From Patescibacteria group bacterium (GTDB taxonomy: Bacteria; Patescibacteria; Paceibacteria; UBA9973; UBA2103), in contig SCTS01000005.1 in the NCBI GenBank assembly GCA_004322365.1, positions 62,001 to 126,000 on the forward strand: 64,000 bases of DNA, in the 5' to 3' direction. The notes below the pieces were generated by a model. It made no database searches and had not been told where the DNA came from. It saw nothing but the letters and a program-made list of their open reading frames with translations. Each line of letters begins with the position of its first letter. Within the stretch, counting starts at the first letter, position 1. Position numbers and translations under genes: made by a program. Of this stretch, positions 14,993 to 23,900 are shown piece by piece.

Positions 14993-15460
14993 ATGCATGA
15001 TATGCATCTAACCCCAGAACCTACAAAACGAGGATCAAAGAACCCCCTGCTTTACTATTTTATTGCAGTACCACTAACCCTGCTTATGATAATTCCTGTT
15101 GTCATCGCAGATATCTTTTTTGAGATATACCACCAAATAGCCTTCCCCATATACGGAATACCCTGTGTAAAGCGCTCTCGCTACATACGCATCACTGACA
15201 GAGAAAAGCTTCCGTATCTTTCATGGTTTGAAAAGTTAAACTGCGCCTACTGCGGATATGTGAATGGATGGTTACATTATGCGTCAACTATCGCAGGAAG
15301 AACCGAGAGTCATTTTTGCGCAATAGCCCATCTAGAAACGCGTGGCTATATTCCATCGGAACACGAAAAATCTTTCATGAAATACGGCGATGACTCTGCA
15401 CTTAAGAAACGCTACGACTCACATCATTTGAAGTACAAAGATACGGAGTCTAGTTCATAA
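14993..15460 (+). CDS. Conserved-looking membrane protein with Cys motif
   Basis: This protein of about 155 residues has one strong membrane segment (LLYYFIAVPLTLLMIIPVVIADIFF), followed by a soluble part with 'LNCAYCGYVNGWLHYASTIAGRTESHFCAIAHLETRGY'. The CxxC plus a later Cys may bind metal. No function is assigned. I chose ATG 14993, just after the receiver stop; 15002 is also possible. It closes the signalling operon and overlaps the convergent transpeptidase gene by 6 bases. Confidence 0.7.
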   Translation: MHDMHLTPEPTKRGSKNPLLYYFIAVPLTLLMIIPVVIADIFFEIYHQIAFPIYGIPCVKRSRYIRITDREKLPYLSWFEKLNCAYCGYVNGWLHYASTIAGRTESHFCAIAHLETRGYIPSEHEKSFMKYGDDSALKKRYDSHHLKYKDTESSS

Positions 15461-16186
15461 CCTTGGTTCGCAATATTCTCTTGCTTGAATTTCAACAAGC
15501 GTACCAGAAGGCACTGAATCAAAAAGCTCTACAACATCTTTATTCTTCATTCGAATACATCCATGTGAGGCAGGGCTCCCAATAAGACCTTCCTCCTGTG
15601 TTCCATGTATATAAATATAGCGAGCGTGCGAATCAACGCCTTCTCCTTTATTTATGTTTGGTTCTTCACCTTGAAGCCACATGATGCGCGTGGTTACTAC
15701 ATCTTCAGAAGTGTCGATAGGATTTTTTATGATATCAACCACACGATCAGTCTGCTCGCGTGCAACAAACACCGCTCCTTCAGGTGCTCCATCTCCTATC
15801 TTTTCTTTTATCCTGTGAGTTCCCCACGGCGTTCTCTCGCTTCCTTTTTGTGTACCGACACCATTTTTACTTGTTGATACTGGATATATTTCTATAATCT
15901 TGTTGTTTTGTATAACATAGAGTTCCTGCTTTTCTGGATTCACGACAATGGCATTCTCCTCGGGTCGGAGTCCAAACTGCGATGTTAGTTTGTGAAGACT
16001 CTCAGTAATATCTTTTAATGCCTCTTCCTTCCGAGCGCTCTCATTTGCTGTACGCACTACTTTCTCACCAACGACTCCTACAGCAACAGCTCCAGCTGTC
16101 GCTAGACCCCAACCAAGAAACCTTCTTCTGTTAAATCCTTTCTTATCAAGAGACTCTTCACTTGGTGTAAAAGAATTTTTATCCAT
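15455..16186 (-). CDS. L,D-transpeptidase (YkuD) with Tat-like signal
   Basis: This 243-residue protein has a twin-arginine-like signal ('FNRRRFLGWGLATAGAVAVG', residues 18-37) and a YkuD domain from about residue 85. The catalytic motif 'IHGTQEEGLIGSPASHGCIR' is intact (His, then SHGCIRM). The family makes 3-3 peptidoglycan cross-links or anchors proteins to the wall, outside the membrane. Tat export is inferred from the RRxFLG pattern only. Pyruvate kinase lies 9 bases upstream on the same strand. Confidence 0.9.
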   Translation of the reverse strand: MDKNSFTPSEESLDKKGFNRRRFLGWGLATAGAVAVGVVGEKVVRTANESARKEEALKDITESLHKLTSQFGLRPEENAIVVNPEKQELYVIQNNKIIEIYPVSTSKNGVGTQKGSERTPWGTHRIKEKIGDGAPEGAVFVAREQTDRVVDIIKNPIDTSEDVVTTRIMWLQGEEPNINKGEGVDSHARYIYIHGTQEEGLIGSPASHGCIRMKNKDVVELFDSVPSGTLVEIQAREYCEPRL

Positions 16187-16195
16187 ACTATATTT

Positions 16196-17614
16196 TTACA
16201 CAACCTGAATACTGCAGGTGTTTGTACTCCCTGTACTACCAAAAGGAAGTCCGGCAACCAGTATGAAGGTGTCCCCTTTCTTCGCACACTTTTGTGCAAG
16301 AAGCATTTGTTTTGCGAGCGCTATTGCATCTTCAAATTGCTTTACCCTACTTGTGTCCACAACAGGAATGACACTAAAGGAGATATTGAGTTGATGGGCA
16401 ACAGCGACATGCGGAGTAAGTGCAACAATAGGAAGATGTGGTTTATGTCGAGCAAGCATGCGGGCAGTACTCCCCGTCTCAGTGAGAGCAACGATTGCCT
16501 TAGCACCAAGTAGATGTGCATCGTATGTTGCAGAGAGTGTTGTGACATCAGTCGCTGTAACTTCACTCATAGGGCGACGCTTTTCCATTGCTTCTCGGTA
16601 GAAATCGCTCGTCTCTGCCCGCATTGCAATGCTAGCCATAGTTCGAACAACAAGCGCGGGATCATCACCTACCGCAGATTCTTGCGAAAGCATCACCGCA
16701 TCAGTACCGTCAAAGACAGCATTGGCAACATCAGCAACTTCAGCTCTCGTTGGCACAGGACTCTCCGTCATTGAGTCGAGCATTTGCGTTGCGGTAATAA
16801 CCGGCTTGCCGAGCTTGCGACACATACGAATCATTCTCTTTTGAAGAAGTGGCACATCTTCTTTTGGTACTTCCACTGCTAAATCACCACGAGCAATCAT
16901 AATGCCATCGGTCACTGCGACAATCTCGTCTAAATTATCTATCGCCGCCTGCGTTTCAATTTTTGCAAAAATAAGAGCCTGACTTTTTTCCTTAACAAGA
17001 ATTTTACGGAGGTCAGTAATATCTTTTGCGGTTTGAACAAACGAAAGTGCCACCATGTCGACATTTTTGGTGAGTCCAAACGCAAGGTCACTTTTGTCTT
17101 TTGCGGTCATGGCACCAATAGGAAGCATTGCTCCGGGCACATTCACGCCCCGGCGACTTCGTATGTGACCACCCGCAACTACCTTTGTGTGAACATCTGT
17201 TCCCTCAACCTTCACTACCTTGAGTATGTACTTACCATCTTCAAGCATAATGTTCATGCCAGCACGAACACAAGAAGGAAGAGACGAGAGACTCACTGAA
17301 ACAACCTCTTTATTCCCCACTACTTTTCGTGTGGTAATCGTAAACGCATCACCTTTCTTAAGTTCAACTGCACCTTCAGAAAAATCACCGATGCGAATTT
17401 TAGGACCACAAAGGTCTTGAAGAATGGCAATAGGCTGGCCCGTTGAAGTGGCAGCACTCCGTGCATTATCTATCCTCTCTCCATGCTCTTGGTGGTCGCC
17501 GTGTGAAAAGTTAATGCGAGCAACATTCATTCCTGCATTGATCATGGCCTCAATGACTTTCGGGTGAGTACTCGCAGGACCAAGTGTTGCAACGATTTTT
17601 GTTTGTTTAGTCAT
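16196..17614 (-). CDS. pyk: Pyruvate kinase
   Basis: This 472-residue enzyme converts phosphoenolpyruvate and ADP to pyruvate and ATP. Motifs include 'KIVATLGPAS', 'NVARINFSHGDHQEH', 'MIARGDLAVEVP', 'VITATQMLDSM' and 'PTRAEVADVANAVFDGTDAVMLS'. The C-terminal regulatory domain is present ('ALTETGSTARMLARHKP'). ATG 17614 gives the family start (MTKQTKIVATLG), while a longer frame would add nine non-family residues. A 40-bp palindrome lies about 134 bases upstream. Confidence 0.96.
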   Translation of the reverse strand: MTKQTKIVATLGPASTHPKVIEAMINAGMNVARINFSHGDHQEHGERIDNARSAATSTGQPIAILQDLCGPKIRIGDFSEGAVELKKGDAFTITTRKVVGNKEVVSVSLSSLPSCVRAGMNIMLEDGKYILKVVKVEGTDVHTKVVAGGHIRSRRGVNVPGAMLPIGAMTAKDKSDLAFGLTKNVDMVALSFVQTAKDITDLRKILVKEKSQALIFAKIETQAAIDNLDEIVAVTDGIMIARGDLAVEVPKEDVPLLQKRMIRMCRKLGKPVITATQMLDSMTESPVPTRAEVADVANAVFDGTDAVMLSQESAVGDDPALVVRTMASIAMRAETSDFYREAMEKRRPMSEVTATDVTTLSATYDAHLLGAKAIVALTETGSTARMLARHKPHLPIVALTPHVAVAHQLNISFSVIPVVDTSRVKQFEDAIALAKQMLLAQKCAKKGDTFILVAGLPFGSTGSTNTCSIQVV

Positions 17615-17744
17615 GAAATGATTTTTTTTAATATACAACAAAACAACGTAACTATCTATTACTGCATACCATCTAGAAATGTATCCGAAGGTGACATCTT
17701 TACTGAACGCGCAACAGACAAAATCACAATTTCCTCTGTATATT

Positions 17745-17792
17745 CCCCTGTATAGTATAATCTAACGGTCGTTAGATTATACTATACAGGGG
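17745..17792. promoter_or_regulatory. Long AT-rich palindrome upstream of pyk
   Basis: Arms of 23 bases, perfectly paired around a central GT, span 17745-17792. The 40-bp core is 17749-17788 (TGTATAGTATAATCTAACG, GT, then its complement). A homologous 40-bp palindrome lies at 35763-35802. Its location between an upstream terminator and the pyk start suggests an operator. A terminator-like or RNA role is the alternative. Confidence 0.75.
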
Positions 17793-17818
17793 GAAGCGTG
17801 TAGTTATCACTGAAAAAT

Positions 17819-17853
17819 AAAAAACCGCCCTCTGTTTGAGGGCGGTTTTTTTC
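17819..17853 (-). terminator. Strong hairpin terminator
   Basis: AAAACCGCCCTC and GAGGGCGGTTTT pair around a 5-base loop, with T/A runs on both sides. It lies about 50 bases after the stop of the hypothetical gene at 17903-18475 and separates that gene from the pyk promoter region. Confidence 0.93.
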
Positions 17854-17902
17854 TTATCAGGACTAGTGCTAGTTCGACTTGAGAACGCAGAACGCTTCGT
17901 GC

Positions 17903-18475
17903 CTAGTGAGCTGTGTGGCCTGTGTAGGATTTTGCTGCGGACTGGAAATATGTTTCTCCATTGTCCGACAAATGAGCGACGAATGATTGAGCTTTATCTT
18001 TAAGCAATCCATATGTTCCCTTAAGTCCTCCCCAGACGACACCTTGCGCAACCGCTAGAGCAAAAGCTCCTGCAATAACTGGTGTCATCAATTGTGCTCC
18101 AACTCTTCCCCATGGAGTTTGCCACTCAGAAATCTTTGATACGACACCACCCACATACATTTTCTTTGCTTTTTCCATTTCTGAAATTATAGTCGCACCA
18201 ACGCGAACTAACCAATGAAACGGTGCCAACACAACATCACCAGTTGTACCAAGCGCGCGTGCAGTACCATTTGAGAATTCATTCATTCCAAAAGATGTCT
18301 GCTGAACATTTACTCCGCCAGTTTCTCCTGGTCTATAAACCAAATTTTGAGCCCTCCTTCCTTCGGAACCAAGATACCGCGGTATTGCAATACTTTCAGC
18401 TCGTGCGATAGGAGTCATTCTTCGTCCTCCGTACACCTCGTCATTGGCACTGTTAAATCTTTCTGGTGTAGACAT
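17903..18475 (-). CDS. Hypothetical protein with C-terminal hydrophobic segment
   Basis: This 190-residue protein is not recognised. The first 90 residues are polar, with 'GGRRMTPIARAESIAIPRYLG'. A hydrophobic segment near residue 130 ('LMTPVIAGAFALAVAQGVVW') could be a membrane helix or amphipathic anchor. It is a single gene ended by a strong terminator. TATAAA lies 6 bases before the ATG on the minus strand. Confidence 0.6.
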   Translation of the reverse strand: MSTPERFNSANDEVYGGRRMTPIARAESIAIPRYLGSEGRRAQNLVYRPGETGGVNVQQTSFGMNEFSNGTARALGTTGDVVLAPFHWLVRVGATIISEMEKAKKMYVGGVVSKISEWQTPWGRVGAQLMTPVIAGAFALAVAQGVVWGGLKGTYGLLKDKAQSFVAHLSDNGETYFQSAAKSYTGHTAH

Positions 18476-18872
18476 AATGATTTTATAAATTATAATTCTG
18501 CTTTTTTTGTTAAGGAAGTACTATACTCTCAACGTGTAGCCTGTCAAATGCAACCTGAGCATACGCCGTCACTCATAGAAACCTTTCCCGCATTCACATC
18601 TAATAAAATAAAAGTACTCCTTAAGTTAAGGTGCTCCGACCTTTTCTTTTCAAGAAAAACTTATCGCAAAGGACACAAGCCAGCTGCGCACATTATGCAC
18701 TTTGGGTTATGTGCACATACGCACTTGCAATTACTCTCTGTCTCTACATTTGTTGATATGTTTTCCATGGATATTATTGTTCCATAATTGAACGGAAATG
18801 TCAATAGGTTTCGCTTCACCTAGAGACCGTGTTAGTGGCACACAAGTGATGAAGTAGATCCTTGCTGATATA
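18476..18872. other. 397-base stretch without a convincing gene
   Basis: The only open frame of note is on the plus strand, 18548-18787 (79 residues, Cys/His/Leu-rich, no family, no ribosome site). It is possible but unsupported. A TATACT lies at 18522-18527 on the plus strand. The region is the 5' side of the 17903-18475 gene and the 3' side of the antiporter gene. No hairpin terminator was seen after the antiporter. Confidence 0.5.
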
Positions 18873-20513
18873 TTAGGAAAAATGTAAGTTCGGCCATTCG
18901 TCTTCAAGTTTTGAAACAAGAAAGTCGCCAGATACACGCTCCGGGAAAATAACATAGTCAGCTCCCGCTTCTTTAAGGGTCTGCTCTTGGTCAGCATCTA
19001 CTGTTCGAACTACCACTTGGGCTTTCACTTTTTTGATTTGGCACGCATCAAGAAGTGCCAAACTATCTCTCATTCCACTCGCGGTCGAAATGATAAGGTG
19101 CGCAGTTTCAAGTTGAAGATTTTCAATTATTTCAGGATCACTTATGTCACCATAGAGCGTGTGATATCCCTGATCTCTAAGTCGTCGAACCGTGGTTGGA
19201 TTGTAATCTAGCACAAGCATTTCTATGTTCGCCTTTCTCAAATATTCAATAACTGCCTTGCCTACACGGTCTGCACCAATAACAACTACATGCTTTGAAA
19301 GCTGAGGAAGAATTGCATCAGGAAGCATGTCAACCGCTTCCCGACTTTGGAACCTCGCAACAAAAGGCTTCGTGAATCTATAGATGGACTCCGAATGATT
19401 TATAAGTACAGACGAAATCATAATGGAGAGCACCGCGGAGCCCGCAATAACAGCAAGTGCCGACTCAGAAGCAAAGCCATGCTCAACAGCAAGGAGGACA
19501 ATGATGAGGGAAAACTCCGACACCTGCGTCATATTTAAAGATGTATGGAAAAGAGTGCGTTTTCTGAATTTGAAAAAGCTTAATCCAAACAGATACGCAA
19601 AAGGCTTCACGGAGAGCGCAAGTATTGTAAATCCAATAATCATCGGCAAGGAATCCCTAATACCCACAAGGTTGACTTGGGAGCCGATGTATATGAAGAA
19701 CAACGCAACAAAAAAATCTCGGATTGGCTTTACTTTAGCTTGAATCTGGATTTGATATGGGGAAGAAGCAAGCGCAACGCCAGCAAGAAACGCACCAATA
19801 ACAACAGAGAAACCAGCTAAAACCGCGACTGAAGTAAAAATGAAACACCAAGTAATCGCCGTTAAAAACAAAAGCTCAATGGATTTTGCAACGCCATTAA
19901 ATAATGTAGGTAGAATATAGCGAGATATAAGAAATGCGATACCAATCAACCCAGCTGCTTTGACTGCAAAGAGTGCAAGAGGTATCAGCACCGCTGTACT
20001 AAATCCATAGGAAATAATATTTTCCGTAATAGCAACCATTGCAATGATGGCAACCAAGTCTTCTATAAGAAGAATGCCTATGGAGAGCTTTCCATAGAGA
20101 GACGCTGTATCACGCTTTTCAGAAAGCATCTTCACGATGACAATCGTAGAAGCAAACGCGAGCGCGATACCTAAGACCCCAGCTTCTATTCCCGAAAAAC
20201 CAAAAAATGTTGCGAGGGCAAAACCAGCCGCTGAAGAGAGAACAATCTGAAAAAGAGTTGCAAAAATAATCGGGCGACCCAAAGAGCGAATCTCACTCAA
20301 ATTGAGCTCCATCCCAATCAAAAACAAAACGAATGCAATACCTATCTCAGGCAGTGTATGGAGAATCGTTGAACCTGAAAAGCTCAACGCGGACAATGCA
20401 ACTCCTGCCAAGAGATACGCCATAACCAGAGGTAGTCGAAATCGCATCGCCACATACCCAATGACGCAGGCAAGCGAAAGCATAACGGCAAGCTCCACAA
20501 AAACACTATCCAT
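18873..20513 (-). CDS. KefB-type cation:proton antiporter with TrkA-N domain
   Basis: This 546-residue protein belongs to the CPA2 family. About twelve membrane helices occupy residues 1-375 (with 'FVLFLIGMELNLSEIRSLG', 'GIALAFASTIVIVKMLSEK', 'ILLIEDLVAIIAM'). A TrkA-N/RCK nucleotide-binding domain follows from about 405 ('HVVVIGADRVGKAVIEYLRK', 'LYGDISDPEIIENL'). Such proteins exchange K+ or Na+ for protons and are gated by nucleotides. TATAAT ends 7 bases before the ATG. Confidence 0.92.
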   Translation of the reverse strand: MDSVFVELAVMLSLACVIGYVAMRFRLPLVMAYLLAGVALSALSFSGSTILHTLPEIGIAFVLFLIGMELNLSEIRSLGRPIIFATLFQIVLSSAAGFALATFFGFSGIEAGVLGIALAFASTIVIVKMLSEKRDTASLYGKLSIGILLIEDLVAIIAMVAITENIISYGFSTAVLIPLALFAVKAAGLIGIAFLISRYILPTLFNGVAKSIELLFLTAITWCFIFTSVAVLAGFSVVIGAFLAGVALASSPYQIQIQAKVKPIRDFFVALFFIYIGSQVNLVGIRDSLPMIIGFTILALSVKPFAYLFGLSFFKFRKRTLFHTSLNMTQVSEFSLIIVLLAVEHGFASESALAVIAGSAVLSIMISSVLINHSESIYRFTKPFVARFQSREAVDMLPDAILPQLSKHVVVIGADRVGKAVIEYLRKANIEMLVLDYNPTTVRRLRDQGYHTLYGDISDPEIIENLQLETAHLIISTASGMRDSLALLDACQIKKVKAQVVVRTVDADQEQTLKEAGADYVIFPERVSGDFLVSKLEDEWPNLHFS

Positions 20514-20520
20514 GTAGAGG

Positions 20521-20526
20521 ATTATA
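20521..20526 (-). promoter_or_regulatory. -10 box of the antiporter gene, probably leaderless
   Basis: A perfect TATAAT on the minus strand ends 7 bases before the ATG at 20513, which leaves no room for a ribosome-binding site in the transcript. Confidence 0.55.
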
Positions 20527-20607
20527 CTCTGAACAAGGCTCTATTAATACCTAAAGGTATGCAAAAGGAGTTTGCATTAACTCATTCGTCATTGGAGCGA
20601 ACGCAGG

Positions 20608-20733
20608 TTACTTTCTTTTCTTTTTGCTTGTTTTTGCGGCGAGCATCACTTTCTTTGCCGCAAGGCGTTTTGCAGTTTTGTGAGGACTCTTGTGTTTCTT
20701 GAGCGAACTTACGCCATGACTGTTATTTCCCAT
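20608..20733 (-). CDS. 41-residue Lys/His-rich basic protein
   Basis: The ORF runs from ATG 20733 to TAA and encodes a strongly basic peptide with 'SLKKHKSPHKTAKRLAAKK' and a C-terminal 'KTSKKKRK'. About a third of the residues are Lys. The composition suggests nucleic-acid or ribosome binding, like small ribosomal or histone-H1-like tails. No family is recognised with certainty. It lies 94 bases upstream of the antiporter gene on the same strand. Confidence 0.6.
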   Translation of the reverse strand: MGNNSHGVSSLKKHKSPHKTAKRLAAKKVMLAAKTSKKKRK

Positions 20734-20769
20734 ATGTATTTTTTATTAGTAAGTATGCCCCATTGTACT

Positions 20770-20869
20770 ACCTGCGGAGCATTCGAGCGAAATGAATCCC
20801 GATCTTGTATCGGGATTCATTTCCGAGGATGCGAACGCAGGCAACCTTAGTTACCTGCGGAGCATTCGA
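20770..20869. repeat. Hairpin and 17-bp direct repeats after the giant surface gene
   Basis: ACCTGCGGAGCATTCGA occurs at 20770-20786 and 20853-20869. Between them a perfect 14-bp stem (AAATGAATCCCGAT, 5-base loop, complement; 20790-20822) can fold. The hairpin is the probable terminator of the minus-strand 1445-residue gene ending at 20949. Related GGAGCA words recur upstream of that gene. Confidence 0.75.
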
Positions 20870-20948
20870 TAAAAAAGACGAGGTGAGATCAGTCACGATT
20901 TTATGCCTTGCTCCGCTTGCAAGCCATATTAGTTGCACATACTCAAGA

Positions 20949-23900
20949 CTATCGAGCGGAAGAGGATTGTGACAAAGGCTGAGCTACTAAGTTTTGTATG
21001 AAAGCTATCGTTGCGGTGCCAAGTATGCCAGTTCCACGAGTAAGACCAAGAGGCGCGAGAATATCAGTAGCGTGCGCTTCCTGGAACTTAACTAACGCGT
21101 TATAGGTCATTGGACCAAAGTGGTTCGTCTCACTCCCTAATGCACCACTGCCTCGCGGTGCCAGTATGAAACCTTGCGCGTTGAGAAATTTTTGTAACTG
21201 GCGTACATCTTCTCCAATAGAACCAGCACGCAGAGAACGAGTAAATAGTGCCGTCTGAGAATTTACCGCGACTATATGTTTTTCTGGTGTGCTCGTTGCG
21301 ACAGTGTTAGAGACGCTGTCGTTGTTTGTGTTCTTTGGAACAGAATACAGAGGCAGTGTAGGAGCTACTGATCCCTGACAACCACCTTCAGGCAGGCTAC
21401 TGTTCCATCCTGGTGACATTGGACCAGAACACCAAAGGAGCCCACCACTTGTACTAGTGCTCGAACTGCTCGACGATTCGGTCGTACCAAACAAAGCAAA
21501 ATCTGAAAATGCGGTCGTGCTGCATGTAACTGTTTTAGCTCCCGTGTCGACCGAACAGTCAGAAAGCGCACTCCATGTGGAACTATCGTAACGGTAGATA
21601 AGAAGCGATGTCTCAGTAATTCCAACTACATCGCTCGATGTATAGGAAAGCGTTACAGTAAGAGCGGTTGAAAATGTAGCGAGTGTCGTCGTCGCATCAG
21701 TGAGTGCAACAAGGTTATATACGGTACTTCCTGCACGCGTCTTACCGCTCACCGTACCCGCAGAAGCAAAGAAAGACGTGCCGTCTAAAAGATGCGCTTG
21801 GAACGTTGCTGAGCTTGATGTTGCAGTGAAGGACGTTGGTACAGTGAGCGTAAGCCTGCCTTCTGTGAGTGTGCCTCCTGCTGTAGTTGTAATAGTACCC
21901 GCGCCAGTCGAAGATACTACCGCCCCTCCAGTGCAACCGATTGTGCGAAATGTCGCGGCACTACTGGTTGCTGTATTTGATGAAGCGTCGGTGCTCTCAA
22001 CATTGTAGTAATATCGCGCGCACGCTTTGAGTCCAGTCAACGTTACAGAGTGGCTCGTTGTGCGTGGTGAGGTGTCCGTCTCTGGCGTCGAAGTTCCATA
22101 ACTTGAGATAATGCCAAAATTTACTTTTGTTGAAGCAATTTCGTCAGTCGTCCAAGTAATCGTTGCGGTGGTAGAAGCTGTTGTTGTGGCAACAGCCGAA
22201 ATAGCTGTGCTCACATTATCTACAGTAAACGAAACGCTAGTCGAAGTTGCGTAGTTACTTGAAGTATCACGAGCAACCGCAAATGCACTGTGACTAGCAC
22301 TGGTGGTTGCCGTTGAATCCCACACAATGCCGTACGTTGATGTGGTATCTTCACTCCCCTGCAACACTCCGTCAACGTAAAACGATACTCCTGCCACACC
22401 AATAGTGTCGGATGCAGTTGCGGTAAGTGAGACGCTCGCACCTGAAACAGTAGCGCTCGCTGTAGGCGCAGTAAGCGATACAGTGGGCGCCGTCGTATCA
22501 ACTGTCGCTCCATACTCGTACGCACCAATATCAACCGACGCAACTCGCGCGCCACCACGCTGGTCGAGCGTTGGTACCGATATTGATCCGTTTGTTCCTC
22601 CATATCCGCTGTTAACGGCAATAGAAGAAGCGCTGGTAATGGCAAGTGTCTGTGTTTTCAAGACACCATTATCTGCAAGAGTAGAATCTAAGCTGAGAGT
22701 GCCACTGCCACCATTTGAATTAGTAAACGTGCCATCTCCAGAACCTGATGATCCTTGCAAATCGACATAGGTACTGGTAGCTACCGTTATGTTTGAACTT
22801 GAGTATTTCCCAAAAATGTTCGCGCCATTGTCAGTATAGGTTCCTGAACTGCCTTTGTAGATATCGTAGAAAGAACCAGTAAGTGCAACGCCAGACTTAT
22901 AGTTGCTCGAAATTATATTGTTCTTGAGCTGTACGGTATAGGAAGTATCTGGACTAAACCAAAGACCTGCTCCATTTGCCGTCCCGCCGTTTTGAATATC
23001 GTTATACGCAATAGTGGAGTTGGTAATGCTACCGCTACCGCTCCTGTATGCCACACCACCACCGCCAACAGTGGCAGACGACGCTTGTTGTGTGTTGAAT
23101 GCAACAGTTGAATTAGTAATGTTCATCGGGCCCGTAGTGGTGGTACCACTCCACAATCCACCTCCCTGAGAAACACCCGTGTTGTATGAAATCGTACTGT
23201 CGATAACCGTGAGCGAACCACCGTTTGTAGAATCCTGCTGAGCTACGCCACCACCATACCCGTTAACATAATTGTTCGTGATGAGCGCTCGCTGTATTGT
23301 TGTCGTGCCTTGACTATAGATACCACCACCCGCAGAACTTGAACTCGTGATACGTCCATGTCGGATAGTAACATCATTAAACGTAACCACTTTCCCAGTC
23401 GATGTCGTGAACACACGTCGATCACCGGTGGTAGAAGCGGTCGCAGACTGAATGATGGTACTGCTGGCGCTTTGTCCCTGAATAATCAACTCTTTGCCGA
23501 TAGTATACCCACTAGTCGCTATGTCCCCTGTCTCTCCTGCATCCGTCCATGTGAATGTGCCCGTAAGATTGAGCGTGTCACCAGCGCTTGCGGATGTATA
23601 TCCTTTGTGAAAGCTCGCATACGGGGTACCTGAAGAACCATCTCCCGTCGAATCGTTACCGGTCGAGCTGTTTATATAGAGCGTTGTAATAGTATGCGAT
23701 GCTTGCGTGTTTGGGTTGTTCGACGCAGTCGCAGTCTGATATACCTCTGTTCCTGAGGTTACGCCGTTATACTCAAATACTTGAACGATATATGTTGTGG
23801 CACCAGTGAGCCCTGTCACCGTGACGCTCGAGCCTAGTCCTTCATATATTGCGTACCAACCAGACGAACCAATCTGTGTTCCTGAGCCAAAAACTGACGA

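Noticed and set aside
18347..18787. Plus-strand open frame of 146 codons
   Set aside because: The first part is antisense to the 17903-18475 gene. The remainder (from 18548) has no ribosome site or family, so it is only mentioned in the spacer entry.
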